A stretch of DNA of 64,000 bases from positions 25,237 to 89,236 of the forward strand of contig JAGNSU010000007.1 in NCBI GenBank assembly GCA_017987895.1, given 5' to 3'. The notes under the pieces are model-generated. The model was not told where the DNA came from. It made no database searches and was given only the letters and a program-made list of their open reading frames with translations. How positions within the stretch are numbered: position 1 is the first letter of the stretch; each line of letters starts with the position of its first letter. The DNA is from Flavobacteriales bacterium. GTDB taxonomy: Bacteria; Bacteroidota; Bacteroidia; Flavobacteriales_F; PHOS-HE28. The position numbers and the translations under genes were made by a program. This document shows positions 1-9,310 of this stretch, in pieces.

Positions 1-896
<896 letters not shown>

Positions 897-907
897 GTGC
901 ATAGGTG

Positions 908-965
908 CTAGTTGTCCGTTGTACGTAAGACACACTGACAACTGACGACCAGCAACTGACAACCA
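908..965. repeat. intergenic CAACTGACAAC-type repeat between atpD and atpC
   Basis: The short atpD-atpC gap holds a left arm GTTGTCCGTTGT (911-922) and, in opposite orientation, ACTGACAACTGAC (934-946) and CAACTGACAAC (953-963). The same motif recurs in intergenic gaps at 17786-17800 and 43370-43459. It can fold into an imperfect hairpin in the atpDC mRNA. Its role is unknown. Confidence 0.5.
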
Positions 966-966
966 G

Positions 967-1200
967 ATGCGAGTAGAGATCATCACCCCAGATAAGGAGC
1001 TCTTCAAGGGCGAAGCCACCAGCGTGACCGTGCCCGGCGTGGACGGCAGCCTCGGCTTCCTGAACAACCACGCCCCACTGATCACCGTGTTGAAGGCCGG
1101 TGACGTAAAGCTTCGCACGGAGAAGGGCGAACAGACCTTCCCGGTGAAGGGCGGCGTGGTGGAGGTGAGCAAGAACACGGTGATCGTGTTGGCGGAATGA
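967..1200 (+). CDS. atpC: ATP synthase F1 subunit epsilon, short form
   Basis: Epsilon subunit of F1-ATPase, part of the central stalk. The 77 residues cover only the N-terminal beta-sandwich (MRVEIITPDKELFKGEA..., then VPGVDGSLGFLNNHAPLITVLKAGDV). The C-terminal helical hairpin that can inhibit ATP hydrolysis in E. coli and Bacillus is absent; short epsilon subunits of this kind are common in Bacteroidota, so this is not a truncation. It is the last gene of the operon and is followed by a clear terminator. Identification is secure from sequence and position after atpD. Confidence 0.95.
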   Translation: MRVEIITPDKELFKGEATSVTVPGVDGSLGFLNNHAPLITVLKAGDVKLRTEKGEQTFPVKGGVVEVSKNTVIVLAE

Positions 1201-1223
1201 TCCACGTAGCCTGAACATCTTGG

Positions 1224-1252
1224 AGCGGCGCCTAATGGCGCCGTTCTTGTTT
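1224..1252 (+). terminator. Rho-independent terminator after atpC
   Basis: A 7-bp GC stem CGGCGCC (1226-1232) / GGCGCCG (1237-1243) with loop TAAT is followed by TTCTTGTTT. It lies 25 bp after the atpC stop and probably ends the ATP synthase transcript. Confidence 0.75.
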
Positions 1253-1287
1253 CCAACCACAGGCATCCCGCTCCCGTTCCCCACGTC

Positions 1288-1311
1288 TTCCGGAAGTCTG
1301 GACTTCCGGAA
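1288..1311. promoter_or_regulatory. interrupted palindrome upstream of the 1333 gene
   Basis: An 11-bp inverted repeat, TTCCGGAAGTC (1288-1298) and GACTTCCGGAA (1301-1311), separated by only TG. It lies 21 bp before the start of the secreted protein at 1333 and has no T-run, so it is not an obvious terminator. It could be an operator or a leader hairpin; the function is unknown. Confidence 0.4.
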
Positions 1312-1332
1312 ACGAAGCAACCCCCTTCGGCC

Positions 1333-3123
1333 ATGCGCTCACCACACGCACCTGCCCTTGCGCTGTTCCTATCATTCATCGTCAGCGCTGCGTTCGCACA
1401 ATTCACCCCGGGGCGATTGGCGGTGCTGGAGTTCCCTTATGCGGGAACGATCCCCGTTGAAGGCGGCCCGCTGGTGATCCGTGAGTTCGCGACCGACGGC
1501 ACGCCCGGAGTGGTGATGAACGTGCCGAGCACCGGCCCGAATGCCGTGGTGAACCGCTTTAGCACCGTGCTGGGCGCAGCGCTCACTTTATCACCGTCCG
1601 GAGACAAACTGGTCTTCTCCGGCTTCACCACTACAGCGCCCACGGGCACTGCTTTGATGTCTACGAGCGCAGCGGCGGTACCCCGCGCCATCGGTACGGT
1701 CGATGCCATCGGCAATTTCGATCGGCCCTTCACCACAAGCACCTACTTCGGCAGCGGAACCATTTTCGGCGCGGCTACGGATGGTGTACACTACTGGGCG
1801 GCGGGTTCCAATAGCGGGATCTGCTACCTCGGTCCCGGGCCTGCCGACGTGATCAACGCGACGAACACAGCGAACAACTCCCTTTCGTTCACCGATCAAG
1901 GCCTGCTGACCGCGGCGAACGGCGTGCATCGCGTAGGGAGCGGCTCCCCGGTAGTTCCTGCGGCGCTCGAACAGATATTCGCATCCAGCGGGGTGGTCGA
2001 TATGGAGATGAGCCCTGACGGCACGGTTTGTTACGCGGCGCATTTCAGCTTCATTCGGAAATGGGTCTTGTCCGGCGCCAGTTGGACGAACGTGTACACG
2101 TTCAATGCCCCGGGCTGGCTTGTGCATATAGCCGTGGATTTCACCACGCCGCAACCAGTGATCTACGGCGTTCACAACCTGCCCTGCAAACTGGAAAAAT
2201 GGGTGGACGCCGGGGCTCCAAGTGCTGCGATCTTGTTGGCCACCATGGCGGGCACCGGCAGTTGGTACGGGCTCTCCTTCACACCCGGCAGCACTTGTGC
2301 CACGGTAGGCCAGCCGTGCGATGACAGCGACCCGAGCACTGCGAACGATGTCGTGCGGCCGGATTGTGCGTGCCGTGGCGACCAAGTGCGCGTTGCCGCG
2401 AAGGTGTTCCTGGAAGGTCCGTTCAACACGGTCTCTTCGTCCATGACCACCGCCTTGCGCACCCTGCCTTCCTTCCCTCAGACCGAACCTTACTCCGCGC
2501 TCGGCCTCTTGCCCACCACCGGTAGTGGCGCGACGATCGGTGCGGGCGCGCTGGCTGTTACGGGTGCCAACGCCGTGGTGGATTGGGTGCTGGTGGAACT
2601 GCGCGATGCGACCACACCCGCTGTTGTGCTGTACCGCGTGCCCGCGCTTTTGCAGAGCGATGGCGATGTGGTAGCGCTCGATGGTGCAAGCGAACTTTCC
2701 TTCCCCGCCGGACCCGGCACGTATCATATCGCGGTGCGCCACCGCAATCACTTGCCAGTGATGACACTGAGCCCCATCGCACTGAGCGATGCCGCAGTGC
2801 CCGTGGACTTCACACTGGCGACCACCGCAACCTACGGCACGAACGCCCGCAAAGTCGTGGGCGCCGCCCTAGTACTCTGGGCGGGTGATCTCAACGCCAA
2901 TGGCCAGGTGAAGTATGCCGGTGGTGCGAACGACCGCGATCCGATCCTGAGCGCCATCGGTGGCAGCGTGCCCACCGCCACCCTGAGCGGACAATACCGC
3001 CAGGAGGACCTGAACATGAACAGCCAGGTGCGGTACGCGGGTGGTAGCAACGATCGCGACCTCATCCTACAGAACATCGGAGGCAGCGTGCCCACCGCGG
3101 TGCGGAATGCGCAGTTGCCCTGA
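1333..3123 (+). CDS. secreted protein, propeller-like N-terminal region plus QLP-type C-terminal module
   Basis: A 596-residue exported protein. The signal peptide MRSPHAPALALFLSFIVSAAFA is followed by Gln. Residues about 25-325 are beta-rich and resemble an irregular beta-propeller (SPSGDKLVFSG, SPDGTVCYAA), but I recognise no named family. Next comes a short Cys motif (GQPCDDSDPSTANDV...CACRG) of a type common in Bacteroidota surface proteins. Residues about 353-596 are the shared module found in seven other proteins of this window: a TEPYSALG motif, VDWVLVELRDA, AVRHRNHLPVMT, then two loops GDLNANGQVKYAGGANDRD and DLNMNSQVRYAGGSNDRD, ending in QLP. There is no ordinary T9SS sorting domain. 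This is the only family member on the plus strand. Its function is unknown; it is probably surface-attached or secreted. Confidence 0.85.
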   Translation: MRSPHAPALALFLSFIVSAAFAQFTPGRLAVLEFPYAGTIPVEGGPLVIREFATDGTPGVVMNVPSTGPNAVVNRFSTVLGAALTLSPSGDKLVFSGFTTTAPTGTALMSTSAAAVPRAIGTVDAIGNFDRPFTTSTYFGSGTIFGAATDGVHYWAAGSNSGICYLGPGPADVINATNTANNSLSFTDQGLLTAANGVHRVGSGSPVVPAALEQIFASSGVVDMEMSPDGTVCYAAHFSFIRKWVLSGASWTNVYTFNAPGWLVHIAVDFTTPQPVIYGVHNLPCKLEKWVDAGAPSAAILLATMAGTGSWYGLSFTPGSTCATVGQPCDDSDPSTANDVVRPDCACRGDQVRVAAKVFLEGPFNTVSSSMTTALRTLPSFPQTEPYSALGLLPTTGSGATIGAGALAVTGANAVVDWVLVELRDATTPAVVLYRVPALLQSDGDVVALDGASELSFPAGPGTYHIAVRHRNHLPVMTLSPIALSDAAVPVDFTLATTATYGTNARKVVGAALVLWAGDLNANGQVKYAGGANDRDPILSAIGGSVPTATLSGQYRQEDLNMNSQVRYAGGSNDRDLILQNIGGSVPTAVRNAQLP

Positions 3124-3284
3124 CGTGCGGAGCGGTATGTGAGCCGCCGTTCCATCCCAAGGATCACGGCCTCATTCATCCGAACGAGTGATTTAATGCC
3201 CGATGTTGGCAGCAATCGGGGATCCACCTAGTTTCGTCGAACGGATCAGGCGATCCGTCGAATCGAACATAGATCCTGACGAAC

Positions 3285-5825
3285 ATGAAGCGACAAGCCC
3301 TTCTCTGGTCCGTGCTGGTCTGCGCGACCACGGCCCATCCGCAAGCAGGAAGCCTCGATCTGAGCTTCAACCCGAGCGATCTGGGCCATGGCTTTGGGGA
3401 TGGGCCAAGCGATGCGCCGTTCGACGTGGTGTTACAGCCGGACGGAAAGGCGGTGATCGTGGGCGCGTTCGAAACCGTGCATGGGGCGACCCACCATGGC
3501 ATTTCCCGTTTGAACACCGATGGGACCGTGGATCCCGCGTTCGATCCGGGAGATGGACTTGGACAAATGTTCACGTCCCTGAAATGCGTGCGCCTTCGGC
3601 CCGATGGCCGTATCCTGATCGCTGGACAGTTCACGCAGTTCGACGGTGCCCCCGTGGGTAACATCACGCAGTTGAACTCCAATGGCAGCGTGGATGCATC
3701 GTTCGTCTCCGGCGGGGGCTTCAGCTCGAGCATTGAGGATATCGTGATCCAGCCGGATGGCCGTGCCCTCGTGCTGGGATCGCTCTCCGCCTATGGTGGC
3801 ACACCGGTAGAGAACCTTGTACGCCTGTTACCGGATGGTTCGCTCGATCCGACGTTCACAGTGACAGAAGGACCTGCCAACGGCTGGAGCCTTGCATTGC
3901 AGGCCGACGGAAAGATCCTCGTTGCCGGCATTTTCACTTCGGTGAACGGCGTTCCACGGAACGGCCTTGCGCGGCTGAACGACGATGGCAGCCTGGACAT
4001 GGGCTTCGACCCCGTGAACTCACTTACCGGGCAGATCGCCGACGTGATCGTGCAGCCGGACGGCAAGTTGATCCTCACGGGGAACATGACCGTGTTCAAC
4101 GGCGTGGCGGTGGGTCGCATCGTTCGGCTGGAGAGCGATGGCAGCATGGATGTTTCCTTCAATACCGGCAGTGGGTTCGATGGCGTAGTGGCACCCGGGG
4201 TGATGGATGTAGCCCTACAGCCCGATGGTCGCATGCTGGTCAGTGGAAGATTCCTTACGGCGGACGGTGTCGACCGGAGTGCTATCGCACGGCTCAACAC
4301 CGATGGCAGCCTGGACCCCAGCTTCGATCCTGGATCGGGATGCCTTGGTTACATCCACAAGCTTGCTTTACAGAACGATGGTGCGATCATCGCGGTGGGG
4401 CTCTTCGATCAGGCGGACCAACGGCCGAGGAAGACCCTCGTGCGGTTCGATACGAACGGTACCGTGGATCCCGCTTATGCCCAAGGCACGGGTATGAACG
4501 GGACGGTGCATGCCATCGCGGTGTTACCCGACGGCGCGATCCTGGCCGGTGGTGACTTCACCGGAACGCACAATACACTTCAACGCTCTCTTGTCAAACT
4601 GCAGATCGATGGCAGCTTGGATGCGATGTTCGATATCGGCGCTGGGTTCCACTCGCAGACCACTGAACCTGCCACGGTCAACGCCGTGCTGCCACTGTCC
4701 GACGGAGGCATCCTGGTGGGTGGCGATTTCCATTCGATCGATTCCGTGGTGCGGCCTGCGCTGTGCAAGTTGAACCCCGATGGCAGCCTCGACCCCAGCT
4801 TCAATGCGGGTTTGAACACGGGATCACGCGTGCACACGATCATACAGCAGCCGGACGGAAAATTCTTGATCGGCGGAAAAACCAGCAACGGTCGCGTAGC
4901 ACGTCTTCATGTGGACGGAACCCTGGATAGCACCTTCGCGCCGGTGGGCCTGAATGCCATCTGGGACAACCTGGCCGCACTGGCGCTGCAACCGGACGGC
5001 CGGGTGATCATGGCGGGGAAGTTCCCTTTGGTGCTGGGATCGCCACGCATCAACATCGCCCGGCTGAACACCGATGGCTCCTTGGATCCTTCCTTCGATG
5101 CTGGCAACCTGCTCCAGCTCAGCTATGGGGTGAGCGCTTTGGCCTTGCAGCCCGACGGCAAAGTGCTCGTGGCCGAGGAATATGGGAACGTGCTACGCTT
5201 GGAAGCGGATGGAAGTGTGGATGCCACCTTCATCGATTCTCCAGGCCTCTATAGCTCCACCACCATGCCCGGTGTGCAGGATCTGCTGCTGCTACCGGAT
5301 GGCAAGATCATCGCCGCCGGCTGGTTCGAAGCATGGAACGGAACTCCGAGCAACGGGATCGTGCGCATGAACACGGACGGCAGCCCGGACCCCACGTTCG
5401 ATCCGGGAACGGGCTTCACGCACTACGCGGTCTATCCTTCCTACTACCAGGTGCATGCCATGGCCCTGCAGCCAGATGGCCAGTTGCTCGCAGGCGGCAG
5501 CTTCACTTCTTTCGATGGCATCGGCCGCAACCGCATCGCCCGGCTGAACATGGACTTCTCCACTGCCGTCCCGCACGCCGAGACGGCCGCATTGCTCACT
5601 TACCCGAATCCGTCCAGTGGCATTTTCAATCTGACCACATGCAGCGCGTGCGTTCTCGATATCACGATCACGGACATCACGGGAAGAGTAGTGATGAGCG
5701 AACGCAGCGCATCCTCTAGTTCCCAGAGAACCATCGATCTATCCGGACGACCACCCGGCTTGTACACCTTGTACATGAGTGATGGAGCGATGCTCCGCAC
5801 AGCGAACTTGATGCTGACCGAATAA
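3285..5825 (+). CDS. delta-60 repeat (DUF5122) beta-propeller protein with T9SS sorting domain
   Basis: An 846-residue secreted protein. After the signal peptide (MKRQALLWSVLVCATTAHP, then QAG) it has 14 delta-60 repeats, each built around xPDGKxLIxGxF...IARLNxDGSLDxSF. The chain begins with GSLDLSF, the second half of a repeat, and the last repeat stops at IARLN, so N- and C-terminal halves can complete one blade. Residues about 765-846 form a type A T9SS sorting domain (YPNPSSGIFNLT, ITDITGRVVM, GLYTLYM). Three minus-strand proteins (21659, 27473, 30890) have the same kind of repeat but a different C-terminal module. It is probably exported across the outer membrane by T9SS; ligand and role are unknown. 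Confidence 0.9.
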   Translation: MKRQALLWSVLVCATTAHPQAGSLDLSFNPSDLGHGFGDGPSDAPFDVVLQPDGKAVIVGAFETVHGATHHGISRLNTDGTVDPAFDPGDGLGQMFTSLKCVRLRPDGRILIAGQFTQFDGAPVGNITQLNSNGSVDASFVSGGGFSSSIEDIVIQPDGRALVLGSLSAYGGTPVENLVRLLPDGSLDPTFTVTEGPANGWSLALQADGKILVAGIFTSVNGVPRNGLARLNDDGSLDMGFDPVNSLTGQIADVIVQPDGKLILTGNMTVFNGVAVGRIVRLESDGSMDVSFNTGSGFDGVVAPGVMDVALQPDGRMLVSGRFLTADGVDRSAIARLNTDGSLDPSFDPGSGCLGYIHKLALQNDGAIIAVGLFDQADQRPRKTLVRFDTNGTVDPAYAQGTGMNGTVHAIAVLPDGAILAGGDFTGTHNTLQRSLVKLQIDGSLDAMFDIGAGFHSQTTEPATVNAVLPLSDGGILVGGDFHSIDSVVRPALCKLNPDGSLDPSFNAGLNTGSRVHTIIQQPDGKFLIGGKTSNGRVARLHVDGTLDSTFAPVGLNAIWDNLAALALQPDGRVIMAGKFPLVLGSPRINIARLNTDGSLDPSFDAGNLLQLSYGVSALALQPDGKVLVAEEYGNVLRLEADGSVDATFIDSPGLYSSTTMPGVQDLLLLPDGKIIAAGWFEAWNGTPSNGIVRMNTDGSPDPTFDPGTGFTHYAVYPSYYQVHAMALQPDGQLLAGGSFTSFDGIGRNRIARLNMDFSTAVPHAETAALLTYPNPSSGIFNLTTCSACVLDITITDITGRVVMSERSASSSSQRTIDLSGRPPGLYTLYMSDGAMLRTANLMLTE

Positions 5826-5931
5826 GCTCGCACATCTTCGTTCGCGTTCCGCCACGGATCACGCCATCTTTAGCACGATAGCGCCGATGCCGCGAGCGCG
5901 AACACGCATCTTCGCTCCCTAATCACATGCC

Positions 5932-6489
5932 ATGCCCCATATCGACCTACCTCCCGGCCATAGCCCTGGCATCAGTGGCCTGCTGATCTATCGCCCTGAA
6001 ACCGCGCACCCGCTGCGCGAGTTGGTGGAGATCCTCATGCGCGGACCTTCATCGCTCACCTCCGGTGAACGCGAGATCATCGCCGCCAGCGTGAGCTATT
6101 GGAACGATTGCCACTTCTGCCACACTAGCCATGCTGCCGCCGCGTGCGCGCACCTGGGCCGGGGTCCGGACTTCATCGACGAGATCAAGGCGGGGCTGCC
6201 GAACGAACCGCTTTCACCGAAGATGCGTGCCTTGCTGCACATCGCACATCAAGTGCAACGCGGCGGCAAACACGTCACCGAAGGCGATGTCGCTCAAGCC
6301 AAGGCCGAAGGCGCGACCGACGTAGAGATCCACGATACCGTGCTGATCGCTGCAGCGTTCTGCATGTTCAACCGCTATGTGGACGGACTGAACACCTGGG
6401 CCTGGCCCGAGAAGGAGAAGTTCATGGAGATCGGCGGCAAGATGGCGCACGAAGGCTACATGAAGCCCTACGTGCCGGTCGCACCCTAG
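5932..6489 (+). CDS. carboxymuconolactone decarboxylase / AhpD-like peroxidase-related protein
   Basis: A 185-residue cytoplasmic protein of the CMD/AhpD alpha-helical fold, in the group often named peroxidase-related enzymes. The redox motif CHFCHTSH (Cys60, Cys63, His67) is intact, with GEREIIAASVSYWNDC before it. The C-terminal half repeats the helical pattern (CMFNRYVDGLNTWAWPE). Proteins of this family act as thiol-dependent peroxidases or as carboxymuconolactone-type decarboxylases; the CxxC favours a redox role. It stands alone: upstream is a secreted propeller gene, and downstream the 162-bp repeat element overlaps its stop codon. The substrate is not predictable. Confidence 0.85.
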   Translation: MPHIDLPPGHSPGISGLLIYRPETAHPLRELVEILMRGPSSLTSGEREIIAASVSYWNDCHFCHTSHAAAACAHLGRGPDFIDEIKAGLPNEPLSPKMRALLHIAHQVQRGGKHVTEGDVAQAKAEGATDVEIHDTVLIAAAFCMFNRYVDGLNTWAWPEKEKFMEIGGKMAHEGYMKPYVPVAP

Positions 6490-6649
6490 AGGGCGGCTCG
6501 AGATCACCCTTCGGGCTGCGCTCGGGTCTTTCACGGCCACGCGTCGTTGCTCAACCCTTACAAAGCTCCGGCTATGCTCGGGTTTCGCGCCTTGACTGGC
6601 CGCGAAATACCTCTCGCTCGCGTCCAAAAGCGATCTCGAGACGCCCTCT
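6488..6649. repeat. 162-bp interspersed element with terminal inverted repeats, copy 1
   Basis: The ends AGAGGGCGGCTCGAGATC (6488-6505) and GATCTCGAGACGCCCTCT (6632-6649) are inverted repeats matching at 17 of 18 positions. The interior, read on the minus strand, aligns closely with copy 2 at 14247-14408, including GAGAGGTATTTCGCG, GGCGCGAAACCCGA and GCAGCCCGAAGGGT. Both copies are 162 bp. It starts inside the stop codon of the CMD gene and ends 2 bp from the stop of the convergent DUF983 gene. It codes for nothing credible. It could be a MITE-like element, or a structured element acting as a two-way terminator. Confidence 0.8.
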
Positions 6650-6651
6650 GA

Positions 6652-7068
6652 TCACTTCCAACGGTCGGGCCGATGCACCGGCCGATAGTCCGGATCCGAA
6701 GGACCCTTGTACGGCAGGAAGATGTTGCCATAGAGCACCTTGCTGTAAGCATACAAAAGCGGCGCGCCCACAAGCACCACGAAGCCCACTGCGATCACTT
6801 GCAACAAGAGAGCTTCCACCCCGAACACGAACCGTGCGATCACATACGCGAGGATGCCGCTGAGCACCGTGAGCCCGTATGATAGGTACATCGCGCCCAT
6901 GTAGAAGCCGTACTCCACGGTATAGCTGCGACGGCACGCCGGGCATTCATCCAACGTATCTCCGGCTTGCATCAAGTCGTACGGGTGGGAGCGGTAGAAA
7001 CGGCCTTCACGACAATACGGGCATTTCATACCCAGGATCGCTCTCAGCCGTGAAGGTGTTCCCGCCAT
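6652..7068 (-). CDS. DUF983 family membrane protein
   Basis: A 138-residue protein. The N-terminal part has a zinc-ribbon-like pair CPYC...CPAC (MKCPYCREGRFY, then DECPACRRSY). Two hydrophobic segments follow (GFYMGAMYLSYGLTVLSGIL and LLLQVIAVGFVVLVGAPLLY), and the C-terminal tail is cytosolic or periplasmic. This layout is typical of DUF983, a family of unknown function common in Bacteroidota and Alphaproteobacteria. I chose the ATG at 7068 because the family normally begins shortly before the first CPxC; a longer open frame extends to 7122. It is convergent with the CMD gene, with the 162-bp element between them. Confidence 0.8.
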   Translation of the reverse strand: MAGTPSRLRAILGMKCPYCREGRFYRSHPYDLMQAGDTLDECPACRRSYTVEYGFYMGAMYLSYGLTVLSGILAYVIARFVFGVEALLLQVIAVGFVVLVGAPLLYAYSKVLYGNIFLPYKGPSDPDYRPVHRPDRWK

Positions 7069-7153
7069 TGCCCAAAGGTACCCTGGCCATCGCCGTGGCA
7101 TGGTGCTTGAAAGTGAGGGCACTTAACTTTCCGCTTGAACAAGTCCCATCACC

Positions 7154-7546
7154 ATGCGCCTCCTTCTCCCCACATTGCTCAGCCTCCTTTCCCTGACGAC
7201 CCAAGCCCAGAAAGCGGGTGATAAGGTCCAGATCGAATCCACAGGTTCCTGGTATCCGGGCAAAGTGCTCGAAGTGAAGGACGGTCAGTTCTTCGTCGCC
7301 TATGATGGCTGGAGCGAAACCTTCAACGAATGGGTAGGACCCGACCGCATCAAGGGCGGAGCGACGGAAGCCGCGCCTTCGGCGCTCACAAAGTTCAGGG
7401 TAGGCGACAAGGTGGAAGTGGAGTACGGCATGGTTCCCGAACCAGCGACGATCATGGAAGTGGGTGAGAACAAGTACCACATCAAGTACGACAATTCGCT
7501 CTTCGGTGATAAATGGGTGGCCGAGGGACAGATAAAAAAGCTCTGA
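7154..7546 (+). CDS. secreted protein with two Tudor-knot/agenet-like domains
   Basis: A 130-residue protein with signal peptide MRLLLPTLLSLLSLTTQA followed by Gln. Two similar SH3-like barrels follow. The first is GDKVQIESTGSWYPGKVLEV...YDGWSETFNEWVGPDRI, a good match to the Tudor-knot pattern. The second is GDKVEVEYGMVPEPATIMEV...YDNSLFGDKWVAEGQI. In eukaryotes such domains bind methylated proteins or nucleic acids; in exported bacterial proteins the ligand is unknown. A TAACTTTC box (7124-7131) lies upstream and a strong terminator follows, so this is a single-gene unit. Confidence 0.75.
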   Translation: MRLLLPTLLSLLSLTTQAQKAGDKVQIESTGSWYPGKVLEVKDGQFFVAYDGWSETFNEWVGPDRIKGGATEAAPSALTKFRVGDKVEVEYGMVPEPATIMEVGENKYHIKYDNSLFGDKWVAEGQIKKL

Positions 7547-7569
7547 CCCAAGATCGAATAGTTCGATCG

Positions 7570-7600
7570 AAAGCCCCGTCCCACGGGGCTTTCCTCGTTT
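7570..7600 (+). terminator. Rho-independent terminator after the Tudor-like gene
   Basis: A perfect 10-bp stem AAAGCCCCGT (7570-7579) / ACGGGGCTTT (7583-7592) with loop CCC, followed by CCTCGTTT. It lies 24 bp after the stop codon. Confidence 0.8.
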
Positions 7601-7690
7601 CGAGGCGATACACCCACACCTCGGATACCACGATCCGGGTATTTCACGAACGCATGGGCATGCGCTGCTTCGCCCCCATCATACAACCTC

Positions 7691-8749
7691 ATGCTCACCA
7701 CCACCCCTACCGAACTACACGAACGCTGGAGCGAACTGCGCAGCCATCGTCCCGATCTACGCATACGAAACGCCGCGCAGGAACTCGGCGTGAGCGAAGT
7801 GCAGTTGCTCGCTCTCGGCATCGGGGATGGTGTTGTACGACTGCGCCCTGAATTCGCCGCCCTGCTGGCCGAGGTGATCACGCTAGGTCATGTGATGGCG
7901 TTGACGCGCAATGATGACGTGGTACACGAGCGAAAAGGCACGTACTTGAACGCATCGCTGGACAAAGGTCCGGTGGGGCTCTTCGTCGGTGCGGACATCG
8001 ACCTGCGCATTTTCTGGGGCGCGTGGGCCAGCGCGTTCGCGGTGAACGAGCCGGGGCCGGGCGGTGACCGACACAGCTTGCAGTTCTTCGCGCACGATGG
8101 CGAGGCCATCCACAAGATCTATCTCACCGAGAAGAGCGATCGCGGCGCGAACGATCGCCTCGTCGAGCGCTTCCGCGATGCGGACCAGAGCCCCACACAA
8201 AGCGTGCAGCCGCGCAAGGCCCCGCCCGCGGAAATGCCCGATGGCGCGATCGATGTCGCTTCGTTCCGGACGGGATGGTTGGAGCTGAAGGACACGCATG
8301 ACTTCCACATGCTCGTGGGCCGCCACCGACTCTCGCGCACGCAAGCGTTGCGCCTCGCACCGGAAGGAGACTTCGCTGTGCCCGTAGCATCTGGATCGCT
8401 TCGCGAGGTATTGAACGAAGCCGCTGCGCAACAGGTGCCGATCATGGTGTTCGTGGGCAACAAAGGCATGCTGCAGATCCATACCGGCCCCGTGAAGAAC
8501 ATCGTGGACGCCCGTGGATGGCTCAATGTGCTCGATCCGGAGTTCAACCTGCATGTGCGGGAACAGGCCATTGCCTCCGCGTGGATCGTGCGCAAACCCA
8601 CCGCCGATGGCACCGTGACCGCCCTGGAATGCTACGACGCCCATGGCGTGCAGATCGTGCAGGTCTTCGGTAAACGCAAGCCGGGCATTCCCGAACTGGA
8701 AAGCTGGCGTGGCCTGATCGCCAAAGTGCAGCACTGCCACAAGGCATGA
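7691..8749 (+). CDS. hmuS: haem-degrading factor, HmuS/HemS family
   Basis: A 352-residue cytoplasmic protein that binds and breaks down haem taken up by the cell, releasing iron. The two-lobed architecture is clear: the N-terminal half ends with HERKGTYLNASLDKGPVGLFVG and DIDLRIFWGAWASAF, and the C-terminal half repeats the pattern with PIMVFVGNKGMLQIHTGPV and DPEFNLHVRE. Length matches the family (about 340-360). No TonB receptor or haem ABC transporter lies next to it here, unlike in classical hmu/hem operons. The next gene starts within its stop codon (ATGA), which suggests translational coupling. Confidence 0.92.
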   Translation: MLTTTPTELHERWSELRSHRPDLRIRNAAQELGVSEVQLLALGIGDGVVRLRPEFAALLAEVITLGHVMALTRNDDVVHERKGTYLNASLDKGPVGLFVGADIDLRIFWGAWASAFAVNEPGPGGDRHSLQFFAHDGEAIHKIYLTEKSDRGANDRLVERFRDADQSPTQSVQPRKAPPAEMPDGAIDVASFRTGWLELKDTHDFHMLVGRHRLSRTQALRLAPEGDFAVPVASGSLREVLNEAAAQQVPIMVFVGNKGMLQIHTGPVKNIVDARGWLNVLDPEFNLHVREQAIASAWIVRKPTADGTVTALECYDAHGVQIVQVFGKRKPGIPELESWRGLIAKVQHCHKA

Positions 8750-8907
8750 GCGCAGTGCATGAACAGGCTCCGGGGAGCGCCGGCACATCCGGCGCGCGCG
8801 TGAGCTGGCTGCGCCGCATCGGCTGGCTGGGCTTCATCTTCTTCCTGGCGAAAGGCCTGGTATGGCTGGCGATCTTCTTCGGTGCCGGAGCGCTGTTCGG
8901 TTGTTGA
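8746..8907 (+). CDS. 53-residue membrane protein coupled to hmuS
   Basis: A small open frame starting at the ATG that overlaps the hmuS stop by 4 bp. The product begins MSAVHEQAPGSAG, followed by a basic stretch (VSWLRRIGW) and one transmembrane helix (about residues 28-50, LGFIFFLAKGLVWLAIFFGA), ending GALFGC. The positive-inside rule places the N-terminus in the cytoplasm. The ATGA overlap and the clean amphipathic/hydrophobic pattern argue for a real gene. I recognise no family. A link to haem handling is inferred only from coupling with hmuS. Confidence 0.65.
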   Translation: MSAVHEQAPGSAGTSGARVSWLRRIGWLGFIFFLAKGLVWLAIFFGAGALFGC

Positions 8908-8971
8908 ACTTACGGAACGAGGGAAGTTCCGGAGCGCAAGGGCTTCGACCCCACGATCGGCCAACGACGTG

Positions 8972-9001
8972 TTGGACGGTCGCGAATTGATCTTACCTTG
9001 G
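8972..9001 (+). promoter_or_regulatory. flavobacterial-type promoter
   Basis: TTG (8972-8974), 19 bp, then TACCTTGG (8994-9001). This fits the Bacteroidota pattern TTG-N17-23-TAnnTTTG except for one base in the -7 box. An ATG follows only 4 bp after the box, at 9006. Confidence 0.5.
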
Positions 9002-9005
9002 TTGC

Positions 9006-9230
9006 ATGTCCCCGAGGAGCAGCGCCTGTCGATCAGGGCGGTCGCTTAACGAACGCCGCCGTATACCTCGCGCCGTGCTCGACCCAGTGCTGATCCGCCC
9101 TCGCCTCGGCAGAAAGGCGCAGCGGCGCACCGTTTCCTTGCAGTGGCATGACGGCGTTGGTGATCTGCAGTTCTACGAGCTCAGCCCTGCACAGAGCTGG
9201 CCCTATTTGAGCGAGGATCAGGGCAGGTGA
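9006..9230 (+). CDS. doubtful 74-residue open frame in a 403-bp gap
   Basis: The stretch 8908-9310 has no recognisable gene. Its only candidate is this frame, which begins 4 bp after a promoter-like TACCTTGG box. The first 45 residues are Arg-rich (MSPRSSACRSGRSLNERRR) and look like out-of-frame translation of GC-rich DNA. The end (VSLQWHDGVGDLQFYELSPA) is more protein-like. It could be a remnant of a decayed gene, the leader of the gene at 9311, or spurious. I recognise no homologue. Confidence 0.2.
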   Translation: MSPRSSACRSGRSLNERRRIPRAVLDPVLIRPRLGRKAQRRTVSLQWHDGVGDLQFYELSPAQSWPYLSEDQGR

Positions 9231-9310
9231 TCAGCAGGCGACGGATTGGCCATCGCTGCATGTACAACGTTCCGCACCACGGCACCGTCTCCTCCGCGTA
9301 ATCGCCCGCC

